64,000 nt of DNA. Source: Acidobacteriota bacterium (lineage in GTDB: Bacteria; Acidobacteriota; Terriglobia; Bryobacterales; Bryobacteraceae). The stretch is from assembly GCA_014584705.1 (NCBI GenBank), contig JACTMJ010000017.1, positions 229,386 to 293,385 on the forward strand, in the 5' to 3' direction. Every line of letters begins with the position of its first letter. Position 1 is the stretch's first letter. This document shows, in pieces, positions 19,652 through 28,503 of this stretch. The position numbers and the translations under genes were made by a program. The notes beneath the pieces were generated by a model. It saw only the letters and a list, made by a program, of their open reading frames with translations. It was not told where the DNA came from and searched no databases.

Positions 19652-21592
19652 TTAGTCGTTCACATCGCGGGAGGCAATCAGCGGCGCGATCATGGCGACG
19701 AATTCATCGAAGCTCTTCACGCCTAGGTCGCCGCGTTTGCGATGGCGCACGGCCACATTGCCCGAAGACTCTTCCCGGTCGCCCACCACAAGCATGTAGG
19801 GGATCTTCTGCAATTGGGCTTCCCGGATCTTGAAGTTTACCTTCTCGCTGCGGTCGTCCACCCACACGCGGATTCCCTTTTTCTTAAGCTGCGCCGAAAG
19901 CGAAGCTGCGTACTCCAACTGGCGATCCGTGATGGGCAGAATCGCCACCTGCACCGGTGCCAGCCAGAGCGGAAACGCTCCCGCGTAGTGCTCCACCAGA
20001 ATGCCGAAGAAGCGCTCCACGGAACCGAACAAAGCGCGATGCACCATGATGGGCTGGTGTGCTTTGCCGTCCTCGCCGATGAACTCGAGTTCAAAACGCC
20101 GCGGAAGCGTGAAGTCGAACTGCACGGTGGAAAGCTGCCACAGGCGGCCGATGGCGTCCACGAGCTTCACGTCGATCTTCGGCCCATAGAATGCGGCTTC
20201 GTCCTCGACGATTTTCGCTTTCAGGCCGATTCGGTCCACTGCTTTGCGCAGGGCATCTTCCGCATGGTTCCACTGCTCGGGGGAGCCGTCGTACTTCCCG
20301 CTCTTGCCCCCATCCCAAGTGGAAAGCTCCGCCTGGTACTCGCTAAAGCCGAAAGTCCGCAGTGTATCGACGGCGAACTGCAGGCAGTTCACTACTTCAT
20401 CTTCGGCCTGCTGCGGCGTGCAGAAAATATGGGCGTCATCTTGCGTAAAGCCTCGCACGCGCAAGAGCCCGTGCATGGTGCCGGAGCGCTCATAGCGGTA
20501 CACCGTTCCCAGTTCGCCCAGCCGGACCGGGAGTTCCCGGTAGCTGTGCTGGCGGTCCTTGTAAATCAGGATGTGGAACGGGCAGTTCATCGGCTTGAGC
20601 TGATACTCGGCGTCGTCCAGCTCCATCCGCTTGAACATGTTCTCGTTGTAATAACCCGAATGGCCGGACGTATCCCAGAGCCCGGCGCGCGCCACGTGGG
20701 GCGTATAGACCAGGCTGTAGCCACGGTCGAGATACTGCTCCCGCATCCAGTTCTCAAGCAGCATGCGAACGGTGCCGCCTTTGGGATGGAAAAAGATCAA
20801 ACCCGGCCCGGCCGCTTCCTGAATGCTGAACAGGTCCAGTTCTTTGCCGATCTTACGGTGGTCCCGTCTCTTGGCCTCTTCGAGCCGCTCCAGAAAAGCC
20901 TTCAGATCTTTGGGCTTGAAGAACGCGGTGCCGTAGATGCGCTGCAGCATCTTGTTCTTCTCGTTGCCCTTCCAGTACGCGCCAGCGATTGAGAGCAGCT
21001 TGAATGCCTTGATCTGCGAAGTATTTTGCAAATGAGGGCCGCGGCAGAAATCAGAAAACGCCGGTCCTAGTGTGTACTCGGAAACCGTATCGCCCCCGCG
21101 ATCTTCCACCAGTTCGCACTTCATCCAATCGCCCTGTTCGTTGTAGCGCGCAAGAGCCTCCCCTTTCGGGATCCACTTGCGCTCAAACGGGACGTTGCGG
21201 GCCTGGATCTCCGCCATCTTTGCCTCGATCTTCTCGAGATCGTCTGGCGTGAAAGGGGTAGGCCGGTCAAAATCGTAATAGAACCCGTTCTCAATCGGCG
21301 GACCGATGCCGAGCTTGGTTTCGGGGTAGAGTTCCAGCACCGCCGCCGCCAGCAGATGCGCGGTGGAGTGCCGGTAAGTCTCCAGGGCCTCTTCGTCGTT
21401 CGGTGTCAGAATCTGAAGGGTGGCGTCGCTATCGAGCGGTGCGTCCAGGTCAACCAGCTTGCCATTCACTTTGGCAACCAGCGCCTGTTCGGCAAGCCGC
21501 TCGCTGATTGATCGCGCGATGTCTAACGCGCTGGTGCCGGCTTCGACCTGTTTGTTACTTCCGTCCGGCAGCGTGATGGTAAGCTGGCTCAT
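19652..21592 (-). CDS. thrS: Threonyl-tRNA synthetase
   Basis: A 646-residue class II synthetase that charges tRNA-Thr. In order: a TGS domain (1-62, ITLPDGSNKQVEAGTSALDIA), an editing domain with HSTAHLLAAAV and FCRGPHL zinc-type residues, the catalytic core with RAGLWDTSGHSGYY, MNCPFHILIYKDR and motif 2 RYERSGTMHGLLRVRGFTQDDAH, and an anticodon-binding domain from about 545 (WLAPVQVAILPI). The length and all motifs are normal. ATG 21592 aligns with the usual TGS start. It heads the minus-strand run to hpnI and galU and is divergent from the ECF sigma gene. No T-box leader was recognised. Confidence 0.97.
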   Translation of the reverse strand: MSQLTITLPDGSNKQVEAGTSALDIARSISERLAEQALVAKVNGKLVDLDAPLDSDATLQILTPNDEEALETYRHSTAHLLAAAVLELYPETKLGIGPPIENGFYYDFDRPTPFTPDDLEKIEAKMAEIQARNVPFERKWIPKGEALARYNEQGDWMKCELVEDRGGDTVSEYTLGPAFSDFCRGPHLQNTSQIKAFKLLSIAGAYWKGNEKNKMLQRIYGTAFFKPKDLKAFLERLEEAKRRDHRKIGKELDLFSIQEAAGPGLIFFHPKGGTVRMLLENWMREQYLDRGYSLVYTPHVARAGLWDTSGHSGYYNENMFKRMELDDAEYQLKPMNCPFHILIYKDRQHSYRELPVRLGELGTVYRYERSGTMHGLLRVRGFTQDDAHIFCTPQQAEDEVVNCLQFAVDTLRTFGFSEYQAELSTWDGGKSGKYDGSPEQWNHAEDALRKAVDRIGLKAKIVEDEAAFYGPKIDVKLVDAIGRLWQLSTVQFDFTLPRRFELEFIGEDGKAHQPIMVHRALFGSVERFFGILVEHYAGAFPLWLAPVQVAILPITDRQLEYAASLSAQLKKKGIRVWVDDRSEKVNFKIREAQLQKIPYMLVVGDREESSGNVAVRHRKRGDLGVKSFDEFVAMIAPLIASRDVND

Positions 21593-21726
21593 AGGGCAGA
21601 TTAAGCCTTCAGGGTATCACACGGCCCTCGGCGCTCCCGCCCTCGGCAGGCGCGCGAACGGGCTGGATTTCCAGCGTTCCATGGGTGAAAGGCGGTTTCG
21701 CTACGGCGAGTTTTCCACAGCCAGAC

Positions 21727-22356
21727 ATGGGCACTCCTACCCCCAAACCCGAACCCGTCTTCAACGAGACCCCGCTCGTGCTGCAGGCGCGGTCCGGCGA
21801 TCTTGCCGCGTTCTCGAAACTCGTCGAGAAGTATGAGGGCAAGATCTTCCGTCTCGCCCGCCACATCACGAACAACCAGGAAGATGCCGAGGATATCCTG
21901 CAGGAGACCTTCCTCAAGGCCTATGAACACCTGGACGCCTTCCAGGGGAACTCGAAGTTTTACACCTGGATCGTCCGGATCGCCGTGAACGAGAGCCTCA
22001 TGAAGCTCCGGAAGCGGAAGTCCGATCGCTCGGTTTCCCTGGATGAACAAATCGATACGGGCGAAGATGTCATCGCCCGGGAAATCGCCGTTTGGGAGGA
22101 TAACCCGGAAGATCGATACTCCCAGCAGGAACTGCGGGAGATCCTCGACGAGGCGATCGCGAGTCTGCCGCCAATCTTCCGAAGCGTTTTTGTTTTGCGA
22201 GACATCGAAGAGCTAAGTTCGGAAGAGACGGCGCAAATGCTGGATCTCACCGTCCCGGCCGTCAAGAGCCGCTTATTGAGGGCACGATTGAAGCTGCGAG
22301 AGAAGCTCACCAGGTTCTTCAAGCGCAAAGGGGACGATATCTTTGATTACTTGTAA
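21727..22356 (+). CDS. ECF-type RNA polymerase sigma factor
   Basis: A 209-residue sigma-70 family factor of the extracytoplasmic-function class. Region 2 runs from LVLQARSGDLAAFSKLVEKYEGKIFRLA to DILQETFLKAYEHLDAF and FYTWIVRIAVNESL; region 4 is LPPIFRSVFVLRDIEELSSEETAQMLDLTVPAVKSRLLRARLKLR. ATG 21727 is preferred to the GTG at 21685, though neither has a strong ribosome site. The gene overlaps by 14 bases with a zinc-finger anti-sigma gene, the usual pairing for stimulus-controlled sigma factors. The signal and regulon are unknown. Confidence 0.92.
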   Translation: MGTPTPKPEPVFNETPLVLQARSGDLAAFSKLVEKYEGKIFRLARHITNNQEDAEDILQETFLKAYEHLDAFQGNSKFYTWIVRIAVNESLMKLRKRKSDRSVSLDEQIDTGEDVIAREIAVWEDNPEDRYSQQELREILDEAIASLPPIFRSVFVLRDIEELSSEETAQMLDLTVPAVKSRLLRARLKLREKLTRFFKRKGDDIFDYL

Positions 22357-22618
22357 GAAATTCATGGAGGAATTGGGCGCTTATCTGGATGACCAGACGG
22401 CGCCCGAGGTCCGCTTAGAGCTCGAACAGCACCTGTCGGAATGCCCGAATTGCTGGGTGATTAGCGATACCACGAAGAAAACAATCAAGGTTTACAAAGG
22501 GATGGACCCCTATCCGATCCCCCCGGAACTGCATAACAAGCTGCTCTCCGCGCTCACGAGAATCACTCCGCGCCAGACTGGTCTCGGGCCGGGCATCGGG
22601 ACCCGTCCTAAGCACTAA
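22343..22618 (+). CDS. Zinc-finger (zf-HC2) anti-sigma factor
   Basis: A 91-residue soluble protein with the ZAS zinc motif: Cys4 followed by EQHLSECPNC, i.e. H-x3-C-x2-C. It has no membrane segment, so it is a cytoplasmic anti-sigma factor that probably holds the upstream sigma factor and releases it on a redox or other intracellular signal. The start is TTG 22343, which lies inside the sigma gene, so translation is likely coupled. The C-terminal half is basic and proline-rich and has no recognised domain. Confidence 0.85.
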   Translation: MITCKKFMEELGAYLDDQTAPEVRLELEQHLSECPNCWVISDTTKKTIKVYKGMDPYPIPPELHNKLLSALTRITPRQTGLGPGIGTRPKH

Positions 22619-22698
22619 CACGGCCCCTTCCCGCGTAAGGGGGCTCGACTTCCACCCGGTTCCGCCCCACTCTCTTCCCGCTTCCCCGACCCAAACGT

Positions 22699-23241
22699 CT
22701 ATTTTTCCGCCAGTAACAGGTGTACCCGCAGAATCGCGGCCACGCTGATGCATTCCGTAATCGTTCCATCCAGCACCATGGAAACAGCGAGGCGGAGAGG
22801 CATCCACTCCACGGAAATCTGTTCTTCGGGGTCCGGGTTCGTTCCGCAAATTCGCAGATTGCGGGCGAGGTAGAACGTGGCACGTTCCGTGGTAGCACCG
22901 ACGATGCAGTCCAGATGTCCCACTTGTAGCCAATCGTTGGCTTCCACGCCGGCTTCCTCGGCGAGTTCCCTCTTCGCGGCGTTGAGTGCACCGCCATCAT
23001 CGGGCTTCGAAGATCCCACCGGCAATTCCCAGGTCGCCTCTCCCCTGGTGTAGCGCCACTGGCGAACTAGAGCCACTTCGTCCCGCTCGTTTAGAGCTAC
23101 TACTCCGACGGACGGAGCGAATTCGATGACGCCGTAAATTCCAGGATTGCCGTCGGGCCGGATCACCTGATCTTCCCGGACGCGAAACCAGGCATTCTCA
23201 TACTTTAGCGCCGTTGAAAGCGTCTTCCATGGGTTAGTCAT
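22699..23241 (-). CDS. Nudix hydrolase (ADP-sugar pyrophosphatase-like)
   Basis: A 180-residue Nudix-fold hydrolase most like ADP-ribose/ADP-sugar pyrophosphatases. It has the N-terminal strand [18 protein letters not shown], the [16 protein letters not shown] approach and a Nudix box whose second half, REL-x-EE-x-G, is intact (RELAEEAGV). The first half is unusual: the usual glutamate after Gx5 is aspartate and the spacing to REL is one residue longer. The C-terminal [11 protein letters not shown] is typical of the subfamily. ATG 23241 is the start; the longer frame lacks a ribosome site. It is divergent from the UDP-sugar epimerase, with about 105 bases between. Confidence 0.85.
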   Translation of the reverse strand: MTNPWKTLSTALKYENAWFRVREDQVIRPDGNPGIYGVIEFAPSVGVVALNERDEVALVRQWRYTRGEATWELPVGSSKPDDGGALNAAKRELAEEAGVEANDWLQVGHLDCIVGATTERATFYLARNLRICGTNPDPEEQISVEWMPLRLAVSMVLDGTITECISVAAILRVHLLLAEK

Positions 23242-23346
23242 CCGTCTCCGATTGTGTGCACTCCCGGCGAGTGCGCGCAAGCGTGGGACCCCGGTCTGGA
23301 GCGCCTTCGCTATACTGACGTAGGCCGGAATGGTACGGGAGGATCA

Positions 23347-24300
23347 TTGCGAGTTCTACTGAGCGGCGCGGCTGGGTTCATCGGATCTCACCTCACGGAG
23401 CGTCTTCTCTCGGAGGGTCACACCGTCGTCGGTCTGGATAATTTCCTCAGTGGATCGCAGCGGAACCTGGAAGGGTTCTACCGCCACCCAGGATTCCAAT
23501 TCCAGGCGGTAGACGTTTCCAGGCCTTTTGAGGTCGAAGGTCCCTTCGACGCTGTTTTCCACCTGGCCTCGCCAGCTAGTCCGCGGGACTATCTCGAATC
23601 CCCGATCGAGACGCTGCTGGTGGGATCCGCTGGCACACGGCACCTGCTGGAGGTGGCTCGATCCTTTGACGCGCGCTTCCTGCTCTCTTCTACCTCTGAG
23701 TGCTATGGCGACCCCATGGAACACCCGCAAGCCGAGTCCTACTGGGGCAATGTGAACCCGGTAGGGCCGCGCTCGTGCTACGACGAAAGCAAGCGCTTTG
23801 CCGAAGCCATCACGATGGCGTACCACCGGCAGCACGGCGTGCACACCCGCATTGCCCGCATTTTCAATACATTTGGCCCCAGAATGAAGCTCAATGACGG
23901 CCGCGTGGTCCCCGCGTTCCTCGATCAGGCGCTGCAAGGCAAGCCCATCACCGTCTTCGGTGATGGATCGCAGACTCGTAGCTTTTGCTATGTTTCGGAC
24001 CTCGTCGAGGGGTTGCTCCGCCTTCTTCACTCAGAGGAGGTGTACCCGGTGAACCTCGGCAACCCGCACGAAATGACCATGCTGGAGTTCGCGCTGTACA
24101 TCCAGCGCCTCACGGGCAGCGGTTCGGAGATTGAGTTTCATCCGCTTCCCGAAGACGACCCGAAACGCCGCAAGCCCGATATTTCCAAAGCCCGGCGGAT
24201 TCTCGGCTGGGAACCCGTGGTGAGCCTGGAAGAAGGTCTGGCGGAAACCATCAAATACTTCCAGAATCTTTTCGCCCCGAACACGGCGGCCACGCACTAA
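23347..24300 (+). CDS. UDP-glucuronate decarboxylase-like NAD-dependent epimerase
   Basis: A 317-residue extended short-chain dehydrogenase closest to UDP-xylose synthase, which decarboxylates UDP-glucuronate to UDP-xylose. It has the NAD motif [22 protein letters not shown], the active-site set [10 protein letters not shown] and SCYDESKR (Tyr-x3-Lys), [29 protein letters not shown] and [18 protein letters not shown]. The TTG start at 23347 follows GGGAGGA at a good distance and begins right at the first beta-strand, so the longer open frame is rejected. Together with GalU it belongs to UDP-sugar supply. A dTDP-sugar epimerase is the main alternative. Confidence 0.88.
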   Translation: MRVLLSGAAGFIGSHLTERLLSEGHTVVGLDNFLSGSQRNLEGFYRHPGFQFQAVDVSRPFEVEGPFDAVFHLASPASPRDYLESPIETLLVGSAGTRHLLEVARSFDARFLLSSTSECYGDPMEHPQAESYWGNVNPVGPRSCYDESKRFAEAITMAYHRQHGVHTRIARIFNTFGPRMKLNDGRVVPAFLDQALQGKPITVFGDGSQTRSFCYVSDLVEGLLRLLHSEEVYPVNLGNPHEMTMLEFALYIQRLTGSGSEIEFHPLPEDDPKRRKPDISKARRILGWEPVVSLEEGLAETIKYFQNLFAPNTAATH

Positions 24301-24314
24301 ACCCGGCCGGAGTT

Positions 24315-25853
24315 TCAACGAAGAAACAGTTGGTAAGCCGGGTTCGCGTTCTCATCCGAGTAGTCGTAACCCAGGCCGTCGAGGAAACGCTGAAAAGCTT
24401 CGGAATCTTCAGGCGGCACCTGAATTCCCGCGAGTACGCGGCCCGAATCCGAGCCGTGATTCCGGTAGTGGAACAGGCTGATGTTCCAGTTTCCAGACAT
24501 CCGTTCGAGGAACTGCCGCAGTGCACCGGGCTTTTCCGGGAACTCAAAGCTGTAAAGCCGCTCATGCTGAATTTCGGGGGCGCGCCCTCCCACCATGTGC
24601 CGGATGTGCGCCTTGGCCATCTCGTTGCCGGTGAGGTCCACCACATCATCCAATTCCGCCTTGAGGTCCGCAAGCAGAGATTGGTACCCGTCGCGGTCCA
24701 GCACTTCCACACCGACAAACACGTGAGCACGCTCGGGGCTGGAGTATCGGTAGTTGAACTCCGTCACCTGGCGGGCGCCAACGATGTTGCAGAAGCGGCG
24801 GAAGCTGCCGGGGCGCTCCGGAATTGTCGCGGCGAAGAGGGCCTCCCGCTGTTCACCGATCTCGGCCCGCTCCGCCACAAAGCGCAGCCGGTTGAAGTTC
24901 ATGTTTGCTCCGCATGCCACCGCCACGAGGGTCTCGCCCTGGAGACTCTCGCGCTCCACATAGCGCTTCATCCCCGCGATGGGCAGAGCGCCCGAAGGCT
25001 CCAGAATGGAACGGGTATCCTCGAAGACATCCTTGATAGCGGCGCAGATCTGGTCTGTATTGACCAGCACCACTTCATCCACCAGTTCGCGGCAGAGCCG
25101 AAAGGTTTCCACGCCCACCTGCTTCACGGCCACACCATCCGCGAAAAGTCCTACCGTCTCCAGACGCACCCGCTCGCCCTGCTTCAGTGACCGTGCCATC
25201 GCGTCGGATTCCACCGGTTCCACGCCGATGATGCGAATCTCCGGTCGCACCGCCTTGACGTACGCGGCGATTCCCGCGATCAGCCCGCCACCGCCGATTG
25301 CCACAAAGATCGCGTGGATCGGGCCGCTGTGCTGCCGCAGGATCTCCATGCCGATAGTGCCCTGGCCGGCGATGACGTCCGGATCGTCATAGGGATGCAC
25401 GAAGCAAAGGCCGTCACGCTTCGCGATTTCAAGCGCTTCGCGATAAGCTTCGTCGTAAGATTCCCCATGGAGAAGCACTTCAGCGCCGCGCGCCTGTACC
25501 GCATCCACCTTGATGCGAGGCGTCGTTACCGGCATCACAATCAGCGCCCGGCAACCCAGCTTTGCCGCTGCCAGTGCGACACCCTGAGCGTGGTTCCCAG
25601 CCGATGCCGCAATCACGCCCCGTTGCAGCACATCGGCCGGGAGCTTCGCCATCTTGTTGTAAGCCCCGCGCAGCTTGAACGAGAACACCGATTGCAGATC
25701 CTCGCGCTTGAGCAAAACCCGGTTGCCGAAACGGGCCGAAAGATTGCGCGCCCGGTCCAGAGGCGTCTCATCCGCGACGTCATAGACACGTGTCGTGAGG
25801 ATGCGGCGAAGGTAGTCATTCAGCACCGTTTCGTGCGGCAATTCGCTGGCCAA
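24315..25853 (-). CDS. ilvA: Threonine ammonia-lyase, biosynthetic long form
   Basis: A 512-residue PLP enzyme that deaminates threonine to 2-oxobutanoate, the first committed step to isoleucine. The PLP lysine is in SVFSFKLRGAYNKM near residue 58, the phosphate-binding loop is GGGGLIAGIA and the SAGNHAQGVALAA loop is intact. Two ACT-like regulatory repeats occupy about 335-512 (PERPGSFRRFCNIVG and PEKPGALRQFLERM), as in isoleucine-inhibited IlvA. The length matches the E. coli enzyme. ATG 25853 fits the family N-terminus. The gene faces the epimerase gene convergently, with a 14-base gap. Confidence 0.95.
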   Translation of the reverse strand: MASELPHETVLNDYLRRILTTRVYDVADETPLDRARNLSARFGNRVLLKREDLQSVFSFKLRGAYNKMAKLPADVLQRGVIAASAGNHAQGVALAAAKLGCRALIVMPVTTPRIKVDAVQARGAEVLLHGESYDEAYREALEIAKRDGLCFVHPYDDPDVIAGQGTIGMEILRQHSGPIHAIFVAIGGGGLIAGIAAYVKAVRPEIRIIGVEPVESDAMARSLKQGERVRLETVGLFADGVAVKQVGVETFRLCRELVDEVVLVNTDQICAAIKDVFEDTRSILEPSGALPIAGMKRYVERESLQGETLVAVACGANMNFNRLRFVAERAEIGEQREALFAATIPERPGSFRRFCNIVGARQVTEFNYRYSSPERAHVFVGVEVLDRDGYQSLLADLKAELDDVVDLTGNEMAKAHIRHMVGGRAPEIQHERLYSFEFPEKPGALRQFLERMSGNWNISLFHYRNHGSDSGRVLAGIQVPPEDSEAFQRFLDGLGYDYSDENANPAYQLFLR

Positions 25854-25917
25854 AAGGGAGCCCCCATTCCAATGAATAGTGTCTCACCATCGCCAGGAGG
25901 AGCACCCTGCGCCCTGA

Positions 25918-26985
25918 TTATTCGGGGGCGGGTGCCTGCTCGCCGAAGCGGATGCTCGAATCGGAGCTGTATTTCTGGTAGTCCGTGTAAGTCGCTTCCG
26001 TCCGCACGAAGCGTCCCTCCTGGTATGCCTCCACTGTTGCGGAAACCGGCAGCAGCAGTTCCTGCTCCTCCACTTTCACCGGCCCGTAGCGAATGTCCCA
26101 GGTGGCGCCCCGAATGGGGTAGCCCTTTGGCAGCTCGTCCATCGTCAAACGAATACGGTAGATCTGGCCCGTGGAACGGGAAGCATGAACTTCTCCCGCA
26201 TAACCCATCACCATCTCTTCTTCGTCTCCGGAACTGATCCGCATGGAAGAACGATCCTGCCGCACCACAAACCCGAGGACTGCCCGTTCGGAGTTCTCGG
26301 AGTCGCTATCCATCCGGGTAAAGACCGTTTCCGTTTCGGGTTCGAAAATGCGGCGCATGACGTTGCCGAACTCCCCGCTTACGGTCAACCCTCCATGGAA
26401 GAACATGGCCTTCCCCTTGATTTGCTCTCCATCCACGGCGACGATTTCGTGTTCGTCCTCATCGCCCTCATGGGAGAGCCGCTCCTTGAGTTCCGTATCG
26501 AGTTTCCAGCGGCCCAGCGGCGTGGATTCTCTCAGAAAGCGGGTATTGCGGAAACACAGGAAGTTGGGGATGGATTCCGTATACTCCTGCGCATACAGGC
26601 GGATGAGTTCCACCATCACGGAAGCTTCCCCACCTGTCACCGGCGGCATGCCACGCGGGTTGGCGCGGAGTTCCACTGGCGATCGTGGGCCAGGCCGTCC
26701 GGCGCTTTGTTCCGTCAATCGGCGAATTTCCCGCTGGGTCAGCGGCCCGGCATCCCACGTCGCCGCCCGCTCGGCCGATGAGACCGGAACGGCTTCGGCC
26801 GGCTGAATCTTGCGCAGTCTTGCCGCAACCCTCGCGTCGGGCACCCGCAGATGCACCGCGCGTTCGATCACTCCGCGGAGTTCCTCCCAATGCATCTCTT
26901 GCGCGGAGATTGGAGGTGCAAGCGGGGAAGCCAGAAGCAGAAGGAAACAGGCTCCAAATGCGCGTCCCGGCAAGTGCATCCGCAT
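25918..26985 (-). CDS. Secreted hypothetical protein
   Basis: A 355-residue protein of no recognised family. An N-terminal signal peptide (to about residue 27, ending PPISAQ) predicts export. A proline-rich, helical stretch is followed from about residue 120 by a beta-rich domain beginning LYAQEYTESIPNFLCFRNTRF, which resembles a type of secreted protein I recall as frequent in Acidobacteriota. ATG 26985 is chosen because GGGGGA lies about eight bases upstream; a GTG at 27006 is in frame. It follows the SnoaL-like gene by 59 bases and may share its transcript. No function is assigned. Confidence 0.65.
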   Translation of the reverse strand: MRMHLPGRAFGACFLLLLASPLAPPISAQEMHWEELRGVIERAVHLRVPDARVAARLRKIQPAEAVPVSSAERAATWDAGPLTQREIRRLTEQSAGRPGPRSPVELRANPRGMPPVTGGEASVMVELIRLYAQEYTESIPNFLCFRNTRFLRESTPLGRWKLDTELKERLSHEGDEDEHEIVAVDGEQIKGKAMFFHGGLTVSGEFGNVMRRIFEPETETVFTRMDSDSENSERAVLGFVVRQDRSSMRISSGDEEEMVMGYAGEVHASRSTGQIYRIRLTMDELPKGYPIRGATWDIRYGPVKVEEQELLLPVSATVEAYQEGRFVRTEATYTDYQKYSSDSSIRFGEQAPAPE

Positions 26986-27044
26986 GGAATGGATTCCCCC
27001 GATCACTCAAGCGAGATCCATTGCTGAATCAGTGCGCCGGCGCA

Positions 27045-27536
27045 TTACGGTTTCGGCTTGCCCAACGGGCTGGCGGGGCAGCCCCGGGTTTGCATCGTGA
27101 AGAAGATATGGCTGATGCGCCACCCCGTGGAGGATTTCAGCAGAGTCACGGCGTCGACCCCGCAATGGCTGAACTTCCCCTCGCGATGGAAATCGTAGGG
27201 CGCCACCAAAGTAGCCACACCACCATTCACGCTTACCATTGCATCCCAGATGCGCTCCTGGACTTTTTCCTGGGAGGAGACGCTTCGCTGGATGAACTCA
27301 TCTCCGCGCAGGCTGCGGGTCCGCCCGCCAGGCATCACGCCCACAATCGTCGCTTCCGGAAGAAATACCTCGTAGAGCGCAACGCCGTCGTGGGCTGCCA
27401 TCGCGTCGAAGGTGCGCTGCACCGTCTTCAGCACGTCTCCTTCATCGGACTGCGCCCAGGCTGGCAACGAGGCGCCGAGAGCCGCCAGGAGCAGAGCCGC
27501 GTAAAGCGGTGTCCCGCACAAACGCATTCTCGCCAT
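27045..27536 (-). CDS. Secreted NTF2/SnoaL-like (DUF4440-type) protein
   Basis: A 163-residue exported protein with a clear signal peptide (residues 1-29, ending LPAWAQ). The mature part has the alpha+beta layout of the NTF2/SnoaL superfamily: VLKTVQRTFDAMAAHDGVALYEVFLPEATIVG, then strands with VATLVAPYDFHREGKFSHCG and WRISHIFFTMQTRG. Such folds act as small-ligand binding or isomerase modules, but no active site can be named here. It is transcribed toward the hypothetical secreted gene downstream. Confidence 0.75.
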   Translation of the reverse strand: MARMRLCGTPLYAALLLAALGASLPAWAQSDEGDVLKTVQRTFDAMAAHDGVALYEVFLPEATIVGVMPGGRTRSLRGDEFIQRSVSSQEKVQERIWDAMVSVNGGVATLVAPYDFHREGKFSHCGVDAVTLLKSSTGWRISHIFFTMQTRGCPASPLGKPKP

Positions 27537-27619
27537 ACCTATTCGCTTGCCCCCTCTCCGGATCGCGGAAAATGGCGATCAGCCTCGCAAGTCTACACTA
27601 AGAGGAGCGTAGAATTTAC

Positions 27620-27636
27620 GGGGAGGGGTTCTCATT
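27620..27636 (+). promoter_or_regulatory. Strong ribosome site in front of an ATT start codon
   Basis: GGGGAGGGG at 27620-27628 contains the core GGAGG (27622-27626), seven bases before an in-frame ATT at 27634. No ATG, GTG or TTG lies between the in-frame TAG at 27610 and the TTG at 27682. This decides the start of the MBL hydrolase. Confidence 0.6.
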
Positions 27637-28422
27637 CTCAGCGTCACCATCCTGGCTAGCGGGAGCACGGGCAATGCCACCTTGATCTCTTCCAGCCGTG
27701 CCCGTGTCCTCTTCGATGCCGGCATCAGCCGCCGCGAACTCTACAAGCGCCTGGCGGAGGTTTCGATTGATCCCGCGGAAATCAGCGCCGTCGTGCTGAG
27801 CCACGAACACAGTGACCATGTGTGCGGACTCCATACGCTGCTCAAGCATCAGCAGAGCCAGCGGCGCGCGCCCCTGCCCCTCTATTGCAATTCGCGTACC
27901 CACGCCTCTCTCGACTGGAAGGAATTCGCGCCGACGGTCGAGTTCGTGGAGGCCGGAACCCGCTTTTCTATTGCTGATATCGAGATCGGAACCTTCACCA
28001 TTCCCCACGACGCCACAGACCCCATGGGATTCGTGCTCCGCGCCGAAGGGCAGTGCCTGGGCGTGCTTACCGATCTGGGCTACGTGCCGGATTCCGTTCG
28101 TTTTCATCTCGCCGGCGTCAATTTTCTGTTGCTCGAATCAAACCACGATCTGGAGATGTTGAAAGTGGGTCCCTACCCCTGGAGCGTCAAGCAGCGCGTG
28201 ATGGGCCGAAACGGGCATCTGTCGAACGAAGTCGCCGCCTCTTTCGTGGCGGAGAGCCTTTCATCGGAACTCCATACTCTCGTGCTCGGGCACCTCTCCG
28301 GGAACAACAATCATCCCGCCATCGCCCGCCTCACTATGGAGAATGCCCTTAGCGGAACAGACTTGCGCCCGAAACTGGAAGTGGCGGAGCGGGAAGGGCC
28401 GGTGTTGCATTTCGCCCTCTGA
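27634..28422 (+). CDS. MBL-fold metallo-hydrolase (YycJ-like) with probable ATT start
   Basis: A 262-residue metallo-beta-lactamase-fold hydrolase. The metal motif HEHSDH (LSHEHSDHVCG) is present, with IPHDATDPMGF, GVLTDLGY, LLESNHD and LGHLSGNNN completing the YycJ/WalJ-type set. The usual family opening, a strand followed by SGSxGN, is encoded by bases 27637-27675 (LSVTILASGSTGN), upstream of the first TTG. So the start must be the ATT at 27634, behind a perfect ribosome site. Relatives are nucleases or phosphodiesterases; the substrate is unknown. It stands between the SnoaL-like gene (divergent) and the ROK regulator. Confidence 0.85.
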   Translation: MLSVTILASGSTGNATLISSSRARVLFDAGISRRELYKRLAEVSIDPAEISAVVLSHEHSDHVCGLHTLLKHQQSQRRAPLPLYCNSRTHASLDWKEFAPTVEFVEAGTRFSIADIEIGTFTIPHDATDPMGFVLRAEGQCLGVLTDLGYVPDSVRFHLAGVNFLLLESNHDLEMLKVGPYPWSVKQRVMGRNGHLSNEVAASFVAESLSSELHTLVLGHLSGNNNHPAIARLTMENALSGTDLRPKLEVAEREGPVLHFAL

Positions 28423-28503
28423 TAGCCGAAGCAGTAGAATTTTTGGTGCAGTCACTGAAATAAGATACCCTTGAAAGGTCTCTTACGAATCAAAGCTTAC
28501 GAT

